DNA of 64,000 bases from Blasia pusilla. Lineage: Eukaryota; Marchantiophyta; Marchantiopsida; Blasiales. The stretch is from assembly GCA_050084515.1 (NCBI GenBank), contig CM114274.1, positions 18,972,001-19,036,000 on the forward strand. The letters are read 5' to 3'. Under the pieces are notes generated by a model that made no database searches, had not been told where the DNA came from, and worked only from the letters and a program-made list of their open reading frames with translations. Position numbers and translations under genes: made by a program. This document shows positions 37,105 to 50,773 of this stretch, piece after piece (position 1 is the first letter of the stretch; every line of letters begins with the position of its first letter).

Positions 37105-37788
37105 TCATCCACACTTTCGCTTGTTGGGCGTTTCTAGAAGTATTGGACCCATATACAACGTAATGTCATTGCTGAACTGAAATGTTGTGGCCCAACTTGT
37201 GGATGGAGCTTTGTCAGGATACAACACTAAAGAGGGCACTTGCTTAACAACACTTGTTGCACCACTCTCCAACACAAGTGAGCCACATAAGGCGCCATTA
37301 TCCCAAACAGCCCTCATGCGTGTTAGCAAATATCTTGCCTTTGATGAGCTTAGTGAAATGTAAGCTTCATTATCACCCGCAACTCCTGAAATTGATCCGG
37401 CTTGATTCCACGTATCCAATGTGCATAAAAATCTGCAGCCTGCTATCTAGTTAAGTCAGCTTTGTTGCACTCAATTCCCTTGTGCACTATCACCTCTTTT
37501 TGAATTCTTAGGACGGGCGTCACATGAACAAGGCATAAGAATTACGGAGAAGACTATTTGTTAACGCCACATACCTATTGTGGGTGGCTGATTTCTTAAC
37601 TCACGCAATGACGCTGCCCAGAGTTTTCTCTTATCAATCATCCGACTCATCTGGCGGGTGGAGATATCACCACCCAAGTAGGACTGGTCTTGCCCTAAAC
37701 TATAAGAGTACTTTAGTTGAGCATGGGTTGGCAGAATAATTTGAGCATTAGTCTCTTCGGAAAGCTTAGGCATATCATCAAGAATCAT
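37105..37788 (-). pseudogene. Exon-like fragments, unknown protein, near the helicase relic
   Basis: Two minus-strand frames. 37788-37561 reads ILDDMPKLSEETNAQIILP, then RKLWAASLRELRNQPP. 37419-37105 reads TWNQAGSISGVAGDNEAYIS, then YLLTRMRAVWDNGALCGSLV, SGATSVVKQVPSLVLYP and NKRKCG. Codon-like composition and lack of low complexity suggest real exons. I cannot name the family. They lie downstream of the helicase on the same strand, as gene fragments captured by Helitrons often do. Confidence 0.4.
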
Positions 37789-38039
37789 CTTGGCAAGGTC
37801 TACATATGACTTTGGTAGTTGGAAACAAAAGCATCAATAAAATGACACCAAAGATGTAGGTAGATAGTTGAACGACAATTTGTACAAATTGTTTGTATCA
37901 TTTATTAAGTATGGACAGTGTATTTTTTTATCAACGGTAAACTCAACTGAGCGCAAATATGATTGGCGCAAACCTTAGTGCCACGCTGAACTTGGTGATC
38001 GATACTCTAAGCCAAAGATTGCTATGCTAGTGGAGGATG

Positions 38040-39500
38040 AAGATAGTTATCTCAGCTACTCTCGCTCAACAAGATGGTAGATGCCTGCGTCGGAGGAGAT
38101 GTGGCAATAGTTAGACTCAAGTTTGCTATTGTTGCATTTGAGGCAGTAGGCCCCCGAGTTGGGCCTCTTGTTGATCCCTTGCTGGTCACCATGCTCACTA
38201 CATTCATTGCAAGTTAGTTGTCTAGGCTATGGTACTAGATAGCACTACATGGTTTGCCCATAAACATGAAAGTTTGGAGGGCTTAGAGATCCAACAATCC
38301 ATACATGTTCCCTACTCTTTACCTACGATAGCATTACATAGACAAGGCCAGGGGCAAAAGTTTCCTTGACCACCAACAAACATTTTCCACTTATGGTCAG
38401 TTCCTTGCTTTTATGGCTAGTCATTGTATATCCAAGTACTAGAGGAAATTTATTCTTATGATATTTCTATTCAAGGCCATGTCAGAGAGTACCAAAGTTT
38501 GTCCTCAAACACCATTCTCCGCCTGATTTTTTAGATCAATGTTAGATGTAAGCAGTACCCTACAACCAATTGCTATAAATTACAGTTCGTGGAAAGAGGA
38601 ATCAAAAATCCAATCATGAAATTAGGAATTCGGTGGTGCATTGGTGGAAACATGGACAGGAAGAATGGAGGCAAAGCCATACAGCCTTTGAATAGAAACG
38701 ACATTAAATAGCTGAAAGACAACTTGATGAGAGCATATAACCTGAGTATTCTCTTGTATAAAATCTACACCGACATCTTCCTCAACAAGGAAGTCACCAG
38801 AACAAGTTGTAATTTGTTGTTGTGTAGGCTGCCTAATCCTTCCTTGTCATAGGAAAGTAATCAGTTCCCTGTCTACACTATGCTTCGTAGGAGCAGAGAG
38901 CTTGTATTTGTGTAGTGACTTGAAAAAAATGGGGACGAAGATATCTGGCACACCATACACATTGGAAGGATGTTATGGAGACAAATCGGTGGCACCTGCA
39001 AAAGGTCACCTAAAATTATAACAAGCTTTGTTGAAAAGGGATCCAAGTTTGAAGATGGACATACGTGAGGCAACCTCATACCAATTATCTGGAGTAAGTG
39101 AGGCATAAGCATTGAGCGCTCGTTGACTACTAAAACCTTAGCATATTTGAGGTGACTATACCGATCATTGGCAGTATGCATAGTAGGTATATCCATCTTT
39201 ACAAGGATCGCAAAAGCGAAATGAACTGTTGTGGCTTGCTCATGGAGCCTAACACTAGCAATGCCAATTGTTGCAATGAACATGGTAGGCACTGAATTAA
39301 GAATCCAATATTTCTGCCTGAAATACATTAAAAATGTCTTGCCACACCTAGGGGGGCTAGTGAGCATCACCAAACCAGATGCAAGTTCCTAATTGTTTCA
39401 TAAAGGCGCAATTGCTGAGAGTTCAAAATATCAAATGGTAATGTAATGTCGCAAGTGGGCTCTATGACATTAGGGATGTTATTGCACTGCTCTTGCCTAA
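38040..39500 (-). pseudogene. PIF1-type helicase relic, probably Helitron-derived
   Basis: Blocks in order on the minus strand: LPFDILNSQQLRLYETI (39450-39400), then after a frameshift SPPRCGKTFLMYF (Walker A), AKVLVVNERSMLMPHLL (Walker B region, with the DE changed to NE) and LVIILGDLLQVPPI. Further on, IAIGCRVLLTSNIDLKNQAE near 38575-38510 matches the PIF1 C-terminal block, followed by stops. A Cys-rich tail at 38215-38055 (CNEC, then YCLKCN) ends at a stop. PIF1 of this kind is the helicase half of Helitron RepHel proteins. The Rep half was not found upstream, so a host PIF1 pseudogene is the alternative. Confidence 0.72.
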
Positions 39501-39786
39501 TGCAGATTGATGTCGGGTGTATGTCAAACACAAGATGTGGTCCAATAAGTCTATTATTTTTGTCATAACCTCACTCATGTGAACTAAACTCTAGAGATTA
39601 GATATAGCATGTTTCTTAGTTTATTCTACAATAGATGAGGGATCCTGGAAAATCTTCCGATAGATACACTCACATAGATATGTCCAATCTGCACAGTGAG
39701 TATATCATTCTCTTATTTGGATGTAATATAGTGCAGGAGTGCGGTTTAGAAAAACTTATTCGACTAGTGGCACATATGGTATTCAA

Positions 39787-40066
39787 TAAGTCGCAAAAGC
39801 TTGTCTGCTACCATGCCATCCCACATCCAATCCCGTACCACACCCCCCACACGGACCCGTCGTGATAGGGACACAAGCAAGATTTGGGCTTACAGGCATG
39901 GTGAGGGACTCATGCACCTCTGTCTACAACACGCCTACACCCTGCCCACTCCCCTCCCGCACCAGGAGGACTCTAGTTCAGGATGCGAGCAATCGGACGG
40001 ACATGGATATGTCAATCCCTAGAACAAACATGAGTCCGTGGACATGGACTTTCTTTATGTGGAACC
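39787..40066. mobile_element. Third GGACATGTCC-type inverted-repeat element
   Basis: The right end, complemented, reads GGTTCCACATAAAGAAAGTC followed by CATGTCCACGGAC, close to the left end of 21026-21290. The left end is only loosely similar. Non-coding. Confidence 0.4.
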
Positions 40067-40079
40067 CTTAGTCTACTTT

Positions 40080-42020
40080 ATGAAGGAATCTAAAAAATCA
40101 ATAATACACAAGATGATATTAAAATTAAGCATCGTAAGCCATACCTCAAAAAGTTGAAATCATAGACACAAGAGAAATTAAATATTTGAATGGGACAGAA
40201 ATCATGCAATTAAAAAATACTTTGAATTGTAATTTTTAGTTCAGCGCTTTTTTTGTCAAACTACTTAGTTATAAAAATGTAATGAAACTTATTTTGAAAC
40301 AAAAAGACCTAATCAAACAAGAGAATTCAGAAATACTTTTCACCATGAAAATTAAATTCTAAAAGGGTTTTTTTTATATTAATGAAACATCCCATAAATA
40401 AATAAAAAATCATCTCAAGCCTTTGGAAACATATCTTAATTAACAAGTCTACATGAACGCCAACATAAATAATAACAAACATACATTAAGTGTGGGATAT
40501 TTATGAAAATAAAAATTTAAGGGTAAAAACAACTTACTTTTTAGAAAATGTTACTTCCATCATAGAATTTCTTTTGGATAAAATTTCTAGAAGAAATTTC
40601 CACCATGTATTTTCATATCCCTCCCAAAAATGGTGGAAGATTTAATTTTTAAATATAAAAATGGATAATTTTCAAATAAAATATGGGAAAAATAAGGAGG
40701 CCAGGAGGGAACTTGGGAAAGTCTTTTTGAAATATATTAAAAAAATTATCGGAAAATTAGAGAAATTTGAGGAAGACTTGGAAATGAATGGGAGACTGAA
40801 AAAATATTTTAAATTTTAGGAAAAAATGAACTTAATAACTAAACACTTTTTATTCTCGTTCTAACTCCCCTAGTAAAAAACGTTCAAGTGTAAAAGACTC
40901 TCCATGCAAGTGAATTGAAGTGACATGTAGGGAGAGCTTCTCACGAAAGAAGTTAAACCAAATAATATTATGATATAATATTAACTGAAATTTTGAATTA
41001 AATTTAAGTTTGAATCATTTTGAATATTATAAATATATTTTTTCTGTTACGATTCACGTATTTAAAAACTCGAGAACAAAATTTGTGAAGTACAAATCTT
41101 ATTGGAAAAGAAAATTTATCTCCCTTTTACTCAAATATTGAAAATAAATTCAGAATTTTTAATTCTTTTAGAAGCCCACCATTATTGACCGTTAATCCTT
41201 GTTTCTCTGCCCCTCCCTTACTGAAAAATAAATTAATTCTCATCTTCTATAGAAATTAGAATCCTTTAGGGAAACAATGACCCATGAATGATCTATAAAA
41301 CCTATGGCGTGTGAAGGAATATGAGATGCAATTATTGTGTAAGCATGTAACATCCTGACACAAATAAACTTTTTTTAAAAACACTTTAAAATCAATTCGT
41401 CATAAATCCCTCTATTTTCGAACACTTTTCTTTCTTTCTTTCATCCATTCCCTTTGAAAAAAAAAAAGCTCATACTAAACATCAATCATTTAAACCGGAA
41501 TTTAAAGAAATTTCTATGCGAAACAGTCCCTCTTGAAAAAAAAATTGTTTTCTCTGGTTATCTTGATTATTTAGAATCACATCTAATTTATCTTTCTCTT
41601 GATGAGAATCTTTTAAAATTAAATGAGAGCTCCTTTTTTCTCTGAAATTTCTCCAAATTTTTCTTCCTACCCCCTCTGTGTATTGACAAAAAATATGTCT
41701 CCTTCCCTAATCTATTTACAATAAAATCTGAAAGAAAAAAATTTGCCATGCTTGAACATTTATCTTTTCTCATCCCCCAATGAAAATTTAAACTCATCTC
41801 TTCTCCCTCTCATATATTGGAATGATATATTTTAGAATAAAAAATCTATTTATGGAAATGAATGGGTTTTTTTTCTTCGGCTGCCTTTTCCATGTATTTT
41901 TTTATTTGTGGAGGGAATGGAGGGGAAAGAAAAGATTTAGTTTTAATAAGGAATGGGAAGATATGAACTTATACTAGTAGCTTCATATCCCACTTTTTTT
42001 TTATTAAATTCTTCTCATTT
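40080..42020. other. Very AT-rich intergenic DNA
   Basis: Long A and T runs, no protein or RNA recognised. Confidence 0.5.
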
Positions 42021-42025
42021 ATCGC

Positions 42026-42027
<2 letters not shown>

Positions 42028-42067
<40 letters not shown>

Positions 42068-42168
42068 GTGAGTGAGGTGAGTGGTGAGTGAGTGAGTGGT
42101 GAGTGAGTGAGTGAGTGAGTGAGTGAGTGAGTGAGTGAGTGAGTGAGTGAGTGAGAGTGAGTGAGTGA
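42028..42168. repeat. Compound microsatellite (AG)n then (GAGT)n
   Basis: About 18 AG units (42028-42063) run into roughly 25 GAGT units with a few interruptions (GGTGAGT). The open frame on the minus strand here is repeat-encoded Ser-Leu-Thr-His and not a gene. Confidence 0.97.
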
Positions 42169-42179
42169 AGGATAGAGTT

Positions 42180-45100
42180 TAATATGAAACACTAGCATAA
42201 TGCTCCTGCTATGCACCGGTGAAAATCACTATGAGGGAAAAGAATAAATGTTAAGTTTATGGTTTATGAGGGAAAAAAATTAAATCTATGGCCTGTTATT
42301 TTAGTTATTATGTTAAAAATAACACACGTCAACACCAGAGGAGGGGAGAAAGCACAAGTGTCAACACCAGATGAAGAGTTTCAAACCCAATCCTCTTTTA
42401 ATTATATAGATGGGGCTCATAAAAGTGGAGAAATTTTAATAAAGAAGCTTCTATGAAGGGTAAGAGGAAGAAAGCTAAAGTTGAATTTACAGTAGTAAAA
42501 CCAAAGAGACAAAATGATGGATCTTTAATAAATGAGAATTTCATAAAGACTGGATATTTTAATGATTAATTTTACTAGGACTGTTAGGTTTGCAATAATG
42601 TAAGCAAAGAGAGAAGTGATACATGATGAGAGCCATAAGGATTTTCAAATTCGTTTTAGTTTAACAAAAATAGGTAATATAATCCAATAAAAAGGTTATG
42701 TTGTTGAGAATAACTTGTTGGTATCCCCATATGACCTTAGTTGTAAAGGCATGCCCACTTGTCCACGCTTACTCCCTATAGATTATCCCAACTTGAACCT
42801 TAGGATCTCTAATACTTAGATGGTTCTTGTTAAAGAAGAAATCTTCTTATTCAAAGTGCATATTGTGCTCCGGGGAAATTTTTCCTCTCACAATTAACTT
42901 ATGTTTTTGTGCCATAGACCCAGGCTGAAATGCCGAAACCGTATTATGAAGGTGCATCTCACACAATCTTTTAAGTCATTACCATAAACACACCATACAT
43001 GAATCGTAATGAACTCTAGGTATATAAGTGATAGGATATGAGGAAGAATGTTCTTATGCTCTCTTCGTTGCCTCAAGTATCAATTATGGCCTTGTATTGA
43101 CTATCCTAGAGTCCCAACTACCCACATTTGGTAGCTTAGCTCGCTCTTTCGTAGCTGAACTCACTGACCCAAGACACTTTGTGGGCTTTGTCTGCCTAGA
43201 AGTTATGCAAAAACTTTTACTCGGAGAAAAGCTTTTTTATCTCTACTTCCCAAAAAGTAATCTTTCTTTAAAAAGGTCACTTCCAAAATGGTTAGTTCAT
43301 GCTTGCTAAGATTACAATGAATTTGTCTATGATCGTAAGTAAACAGATTTCTACCGAGATTAAAACGAATTTTTTCATGATAGTTTGTTTCTGTGAAAAG
43401 GGACCTCCTCCCACATCCAAACAAATTTCTCCCCACATAGAACGTCAACACCATCAAACATCTCAAAGTTAAAGCATCTCAAAACTTTTTTGGAGTTGTG
43501 ATAAGATATTTTTTCACACAATTTTCTTTACTATCTCTCAATATTTCAACTTCCTCACCCTAAATAAGGTGTTTCCACACGTGTTAAAACCTGTGGAAGG
43601 TTTCCAAGAACCTTGTCTTTTAATTATACAGATTATCCCATGACAGTCAAAGAAATCACCAATCAAGAGTCGGTCAATACAACATGGAGTAGCTAAAGTG
43701 GAGACCAATTTCATGAGGGATGTCTTCTAGCCCACTACTCGAAGACATGTAGAGTTTACATCCCATAAATGCACGTATGAATGGAGTACGAAAGGAAGAA
43801 AAAAAGGTATCTCCTCGAGTCTTCCTAAGAATAAGTTTGGCCTACCATAGCATCTACCCTTGATGTGCACATGGTATATAGTGAATAATAATGACACCAG
43901 GAGGAGTTGGTTTCATTTGAGGTGAAGTCTTCGTGACCTGATTCAGGCCGCTAAAATAGAACTGACCATATATTGTCCTTTACTTCCCACTGTATCAGTA
44001 CAACACTTTTGCCCTAGTGCTGTCTTTAAATTATTGACACGTACATCAAAGATGGTTACGGCAGTTCCAAACATCTCATGACGACCTCCTCAAAGCTCTA
44101 CTGTGTAACTCGTCCATGAATATACCCAACGTAAAATTGTATTCCCAGAAGTGTATGGTGTGAGAAAGTAGAGAACCCATAAGGTGTGACGTGACATGCT
44201 AGCACGGAATGGTGTTCCAAAGTTTGTATTATGGCGAGAGAGGTAAGCCCGTACGGTTTTACAGGACGTGTGGGCCTAACCTGTTCTGACCTACAAACCA
44301 GAACATAAGGTTAAGATTTCTCCCGACCTGTAGTCCTCCAAACATTAGGTCCATACTAATTTAATTGCGATTGGGTCCGATTGAGTCTGTTGTTCCATGT
44401 GAGACAATGCAACCAAATGGATGACTAAAATAAGAATGCCCCGAACCCCATGAACTAGAGGGACACAATCCTGAGCAACTCCAGTTTGGAGCATGCCGCT
44501 CTTATTCTGTAGTAATCAAACGAAGGCATGACGACAAAAAAATTAGTGTGTAAGCCAGTAAAGGCCCTACATGTATGTATCATTCATATATTCAAGGTCC
44601 GACGACAATAGTAAAGTCGAGCAATCTGATCCCGTCAGACTAAACTACCCATTCCCTTAAACATAGTACCACCCGTGTCAAATTTAGATCCAACAATGAA
44701 GATATCATCAAGAATGGCTTATGGGTGTCCAGCGTTGCCTTCTTTTTAAATCCTAAACCGCCATTCACATTTCATGTATACAACATGCCAGGAAGCATCA
44801 TGCAGGTTCTTCTAGTTCAACCCACAGTAACGACTGCCTCTTCCTCTGAACATTCAGTAATTGAACACCCAACAAACCTTCAGAATTACTTCAAAATACA
44901 GCAAAATTCCGCCTCAACCTTACAGAAGAAACAAGTTGCAGTAGGAAGGTGATATTCAAACCAATTTCAAACTTCAGAAGTATTGGAGAGACCCACGTCA
45001 TACTGTCTCCCACTACAATAAAACTCTATGAAATAGCTGTTTTAATACAAGTAGCCACAGGCAGAGATGGCAGTGTTATAACTTAGTAATTTAGAAATCC

Positions 45101-46040
45101 ATCTCCCTGAGGCCTGTTCATAACAAAAGCTCACATTCAGTGGAGAGTCCATACAAATGTCCAACTAAGCAGAATGCTTACAGTATGGTAGATTCCAGTC
45201 AATGTCAGCAGAAACTCGACCAGTTACATGTGCTCCCCATGATGCTCCTAAGCTATTGATGTACTCAAGCATATAATTCAGTACTGCCTGGTTTGAGATT
45301 ACAGAAACGATGAACCTAACTAAGCTGGAAAAGGGCACACCAATCTCCATGTTTACTGCACCGCACAGTCCCAGAGGACTGAAACTCACCCACTGACATA
45401 TTCTCTCTCCTATTGAGAAAGGGAGGACCATCAAGCATAACCATTGGAAGTCCGAGAAGAATACATGGCCGGATTAACTTTGGGGAGCCAGAGGCACCCT
45501 AAGCGAAATTGGCACATCAATAGGATTTCTGAGACTAGGTACATACATACTCTTACATCTAACTAAGTACACAACTCTTTATCTACGCAAAACCCAACTC
45601 CAGTTTGCTGAATTCTTATTACAATTCAGCACAACTGACCACATGCTTTCAGGACTATGACCACCTGCCAGCAGGGCTTCATGAACTTTCTCAAAATCGT
45701 CAGAACACAAGTGGATTCTGTAGACATCTAAGAAAGAAAAGTCTCCCAATTGACCCCTCCTGTACATCGTTGACCACATTATCATCTCAGATGTTGATCC
45801 ACAGAAAAAAGAGGAAAAAAAATTAAAATCCCTAAGTTATCCAGGGAACAACAGCTTCACTATAAAAACACTGAAATTGCACTTCGGTGCACCGTACACA
45901 CTCATAAACCAGCTAGGGGCCAGACAATCACTCCTCAGATAAGGCATGCATCGACTTTGGTGTCCTTCCCATTAGGCCAAGATGCTCCTCCAGTGACAAT
46001 AAAAGACGTGTATCACATCCCATTTCTTCACCACAAGAAT
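42180..46040. other. Intergenic DNA and 3' flank of the tetraspanin gene
   Basis: AT-rich to about 43600, then more even composition. Short open frames (44725-44952 on +, 45165-45434 on minus) have no recognised family. The part next to 46050 is probably the 3' UTR of the tetraspanin gene. Confidence 0.45.
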
Positions 46041-46049
46041 GGAAAGAAT

Positions 46050-48519
46050 CTACATAATGGAGCAAAAACCACTCTTCTTTTCTTCCGATGCAGGGGCACC
46101 CTGCTGTGGAAAACGTCTTGATTCAGATGGATTGTAGGTGAACTCGTTTGTATCAAGGCCATACTGGTAACATCAATACCACAGAATCAAACAACTTTGT
46201 CAGGCCAACCCAGAAAAGTCCTATCACCAAGATACAAACTCAAGCAGCCTCCGAAATGTTGATATGATTGGAATTTGCATTTGACAGTAGTAATACCAGC
46301 TTAACTGTCTCTAAAAGGGAGAGAAGCTGACACAATAAATGCAGAAATGGACGTGATAAGCCTTATGGGATCGAAGAATTACAGCAAAATATTAATCCTT
46401 AAAATTGTAATTTATCATTCTATACCATGACTCCAGTTTGAACAAGAGCAAGCTCTTCACACCCATACCTTTTCACGCATTCTTTTGCTCCATTCATCAC
46501 TGCTACGGCCCGGACGATTCTCAGCAGGAGGTGTACCTGGGGCGGCAGCACTCGGATTAGGTGCCTGCCGATTTATAAGAGGTGCTCGTGGTCCTGACCT
46601 TGGAAGATAATCATCATCACTGTCATACCCTGATTTCCTTGGATCAGCAACCGCCCGCAGAGTCAAGGAATTCAGCAAAGCAAATCCCTGCTCACACAAT
46701 TTCAAATATTAGTGAGGAACGAGCATCCCCAAATAGAGCCTCACCCCACTCACCAGCATAGATGTAAAAACTGAAAGAAAAAAAGACCAACAACTATCAA
46801 TGAAGTGAACTCGTGCAAAATCCAAAGAATTAAGTGACCCAATCCCTATCCCCACCACCTCAGATGTCAGTAAGGACAGGAGATCTGCAAGAGGAAACTC
46901 ACTGCCTTCACATCTGCTGAATATCAACATAAAAGAGAAATTAGATGACAAAATAATTTATGTTGCAGGGAAAACTGCAACAACTAATCCCCGGAGCCAG
47001 CAGGAATGGGTTAAATAACTTCCCTACCTCAACAATGATAACTGATAACCCCAGCCACTTGCAGATATCAGGATTATCCTTCACGAATTTAGTGATAGTG
47101 TCCAATTCACCGGTAGGGTCATCAGGAATATCCTGTCAAAGACTCAAGAAAACAAACCCTTACCATGTCAAAAGCAAGCCAGTGGACCAATAGAAAACAA
47201 GAAACTTTCCATTTGGAAACTGAGGAAGAGTGAATTTTGCAGTTCACTTTAGTTACACAGACACCTTCGACTTGTGATAGTTTATGGTGTTCATAGCTAA
47301 GGGCTGCCTGGTGTTAAAGTAATTCTGAACATTTTACTGCTCATGTACTTCGAATCACACAAAAGACTTGCAGACAGATGGTCATCGTGTACTCTTGCAA
47401 TTCAAAAACGAAACGAATTTCATCTCAGGGATAACCAAGTTGTACTGAACCATGTGAGCAAAGTACAATACAATAACATTGAAAAGATGGGATCTTACCT
47501 TCTGCCAATTCTTATCGAAGAAGATCCCAGCAGTGATTCCTCCTTGCACTCCCATCAGTATGATGATAAAAAAGATGTACTGTGCACACAAGTCAAGGAC
47601 CAGAAACAGAACGTGTATGGAAGAGCCACGTAGGCAATTGCGAACTAATTGGTTGGGTTCAAAAGACAACAAATATTAACGAAACTTCCTAACACTTAGA
47701 CGCAAGTAATTTTTTGACCAATTTCCATTTCCTCAACCTCCTCCTTAGCCCAATGGGAGATCATTCCTCTCAGTCTGAAGGACCAAGTCACACTACTTCC
47801 CGGAAATTTGTGCGCTCCAAGTCTAAATGACAGGAGTGAAAATCCTCAGACATATAGAGGAAGGATACAGAAGACAGGCAGCAACCACTACTTGTCTCTG
47901 CAGCAATGTGACCCATGCAGGTAACAAGGCAAATGATTATTCCTCCGCCAAGAAAAGCGTAGATGAACCTGCAGACCCGTGTAAACATTCGTTAAACACA
48001 AATCGTCAAACCTGCCTTGTGAAGAGGGGAAACCGGGCCACTTGCGAAAAAAATCTACCAACCCTAACCAATCTTGGAGTTTCAGCGGAACAAACGAGCG
48101 TTTAGGGGAGACGCCAACGTTCAGCTGACAGATTCTTCCAGACCTAATTCTCTACTATCCATTATCATCGGTAAGGGCCGGAATGGTAGATGGACTTACC
48201 AGGGAGCCGGGAGTTCATCAGGGAAGAAAGAAGATTTTAACTTCACAGCTGAATCCATGAAAACGGTGAGCCTTTCCGAATGATGGTTTTCGGAAACATC
48301 AGTCTGAACAGGTAACTCTAAGGTCTCCATAGCAGATTTGGCAGATTGGATCAATGCACTGTAGTCCCCCCTGGGAACTGGGGAAGGCTCGGGAGCATGC
48401 TCATCCTTGTGCCACTGATTGAGCATCCACAACGAATATAGAATCATACCAGCCCCAACAAACGTTAAGATGAAGTTCGACAGCTTTAAGGTACACTGTA
48501 AAAATCCCCGGCAAGCCAT
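46050..48519 (-). CDS. Tetraspanin, TOM2A-like plant type, six exons, 312 aa
   Basis: Exons: 48519-48200, 47968-47869, 47579-47499, 47132-47028, 46687-46469, 46163-46050. All junctions are GT-AG and keep frame. The protein starts [20 protein letters not shown] (TM1 with [13 protein letters not shown]), then a polar loop. TM2 is [19 protein letters not shown], then GCCLSS. TM3 is [19 protein letters not shown] large loop follows ([19 protein letters not shown], then [10 protein letters not shown]). TM4 is [21 protein letters not shown] long cytosolic tail ends in GFCSIM, which resembles a prenylation CaaX box. The GCCL motif and the single CKW in the loop are plant features. TOM2A relatives are membrane proteins used by tobamovirus replication in Arabidopsis; a host role here is inferred only. 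No lesion was seen, so it looks functional. Confidence 0.92.
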
Positions 48520-48524
48520 GGCTC

Positions 48525-50580
48525 TCTAAGTTGAGTATGCTATTCGAGCCAAATAGAGTCTGCCGCTTGTGTAGAAACCCCAGGCAAGCGTTTCGCTAAC
48601 GGTCCAAACTCACGTCAGACGACCGAGAATATAAGATGAGAAACATCAATCGTTTATCGACTATCCGAAACCCAACGTTGAGTCCGTCCCTCCGCAAACT
48701 GCACCACCATCTCCTAAGTCCAGTTGATAGAGATTAATGGTAGCGATACAGCCTGTAGCAAACCAGATCCACCAGATTCTCAGGAAGGAAACGAAAGAAA
48801 ACACGGAGTTTTGTTCTTCCATCGCTCATAGGTTCTCAGTAGTCCGAAGTGTCGGGAAGACCGGGGAGAACATGCAGATAAGGTCTCTACTCCTGGAAGA
48901 TGTAAAACTGACCACACTTAATTACACTACAACAAGCAAAAATCGAGACGCGAAGGTGGTGCAAAGCACAAACAAGCACGACACTCAACTGAATGAAGAC
49001 CACATGAACATGACCAAATCAGCATTCAGATGCGAGATCTGACAAAAGAAGCGCCCGTAAGCGAGATTTGACTACACCCAACTGCGGCTTTCAGTCCAAA
49101 ACAAAATGGAGATAGAGAGAGTGGAAAGACGCGGCCATACGAGAATCCATAAAAGAGCCAGATAAAGGATTGATGTTTCAAGAGCACAATTGTGATCCCC
49201 GACGGACATTCTCTAATCACACATCAAGAAAGGAAACAACGGAGGCGACTATAATCCACAGTAAAGTCAGGCCACCAGAAGATCAAGGTATTGAGGTTCT
49301 ACGACGTCCATTCACATTGTCACGCCAAACGTCAGCGCGAGACCGCCAGCCCAAGGCACTCGCTTAAATGCGCAAAAGACGAGCGGAAAAGATCAGTGAC
49401 ACGAACCTGGATGAGCGGGATCAGGTGAGTACGACTATGAATCTGCAATCGGAGCCGAAGTGCGGGGATACAAGTAAAAACGGCAACGGGATCCGACTGC
49501 TGCACGTTCGATCTGCACAAGGACCAGCCCCTCAGGGTTTGCAGATAGAGGGACAGACGAGTATTCTACCATAGCCACATGGACACGTAAAGCGGGAGAG
49601 AGAGACGGAGGAAGTCGAACTCGCGCGAAGTAATCACAGATGCAGAACTCACCTCCACGTACACAGGTCAGTGAGGATCTCCCGCTCTGCCTGCCCTGCT
49701 TTTACTAATTGCCTGTTTACGCTAATAAGCGATCATGTGCGTCCGATGTCAAAGATCGACGATCGTTTGGCTATAGTAACCATTTTTTGCCTCTACATTA
49801 GTTTTCAGGCATTCCCGGATCCCCCCCCATATCGCATGCTTCCGTGGCAGGCTACAGGAAGGGCATATACCCTAACCGAGCTCAAGTTTCTTTGAACTTG
49901 ATTTCCCCTTATTGAAACTAACTAGAAGATTTAGAGATGGAGAATGATACACGGTGAATAAACTTTAATCTTAAAACAATTTAAAAAGCAAGAAAGATAG
50001 AAATTTTCTTAACAGAATTTAGCTTCAAGACCATTTTCATATATTTTCTTTTATTATTTGTGGAAAAAATCATTTATCCCTTTTCCAATCCCATCTTCTA
50101 ATAAGGAAAAGAAAATCACTTACTTTGATGAGTTTTTTGCCCAAGAGAGCGATTAAAATCTTTCTTCCAAATTAACTTGAAAAAAATAAAATTCTATAGA
50201 AATAATCTATCCTCCATTATTTTGAAGAATAATTCTTGTTCCATTAGTATCCTATTATCCTTCTCATTTTTCCCATTAATTTTTCCTAAAAACTAAACTT
50301 TTTTCATAATATCGTTATTCTGAACCTTGAAAAAATAATTTTCTATTTTAAAATGAGAAAAGCTAATAAAAATGAATGAGACTTTAGTAGATTCCCTCGA
50401 GAATGAAGTTTTAATTTGAGTTAATTATAATTAATGAATCAAAAATAATATAATTATTATAACCTTGCCCATTCTTGTTTTATGCTTAGTGCATGGTAAA
50501 AAAAATTCCAAAAAAACATCATGGAAAAATATGATAGGTATCATTTAGGGTTTGGGTGAATTCAAAGTGGGCTAATGCCC
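48525..50580. other. Upstream region of the tetraspanin gene
   Basis: More balanced composition than the surrounding AT-rich DNA up to about 49680, then AT-rich. A minus-strand GGAGGTGAGT near 49655 could be a donor of a 5' UTR intron, which would put the transcription start near 49700-49900. This is a guess. Confidence 0.35.
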
Positions 50581-50584
50581 TCCT

Positions 50585-50650
50585 GGCGCCTATTCATCAT
50601 CGAGTTAGTTAACCCGAGGTTGAGATCTTGAAGCCACATGTTCTATTTTG
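50585..50650. repeat. Single terminus related to the MITE at 3280-3514
   Basis: GGCGCCTATTCATCATCGAG followed by TTAGTTAACCCGAGG matches the MITE ends. No partner terminus was found downstream, so this copy is truncated. Confidence 0.45.
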
Positions 50651-50773
50651 AATAACCTATTAAGGATTTTACTAGTACCATATCTTTCATGCAAGGGGCT
50701 CTAGTGGAGTGAAAGGTGTGATCGTTGCGGGTGTGCATGTCCCAAGTTTGAATCCTCCCAAATGGAGTGTGGG

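Noticed and set aside
42019-42216. Minus-strand open frame of Leu-Thr-His-Ser repeats
   Set aside because: It is the translation of the GAGT microsatellite.
44725-45434. Open frames downstream of the tetraspanin gene
   Set aside because: Short, no family features, on opposite strands; probably 3' UTR or intergenic.
49332-49574. Open frames on both strands upstream of the tetraspanin gene
   Set aside because: They overlap in antisense, lack family features and more likely reflect the 5' UTR or promoter composition.
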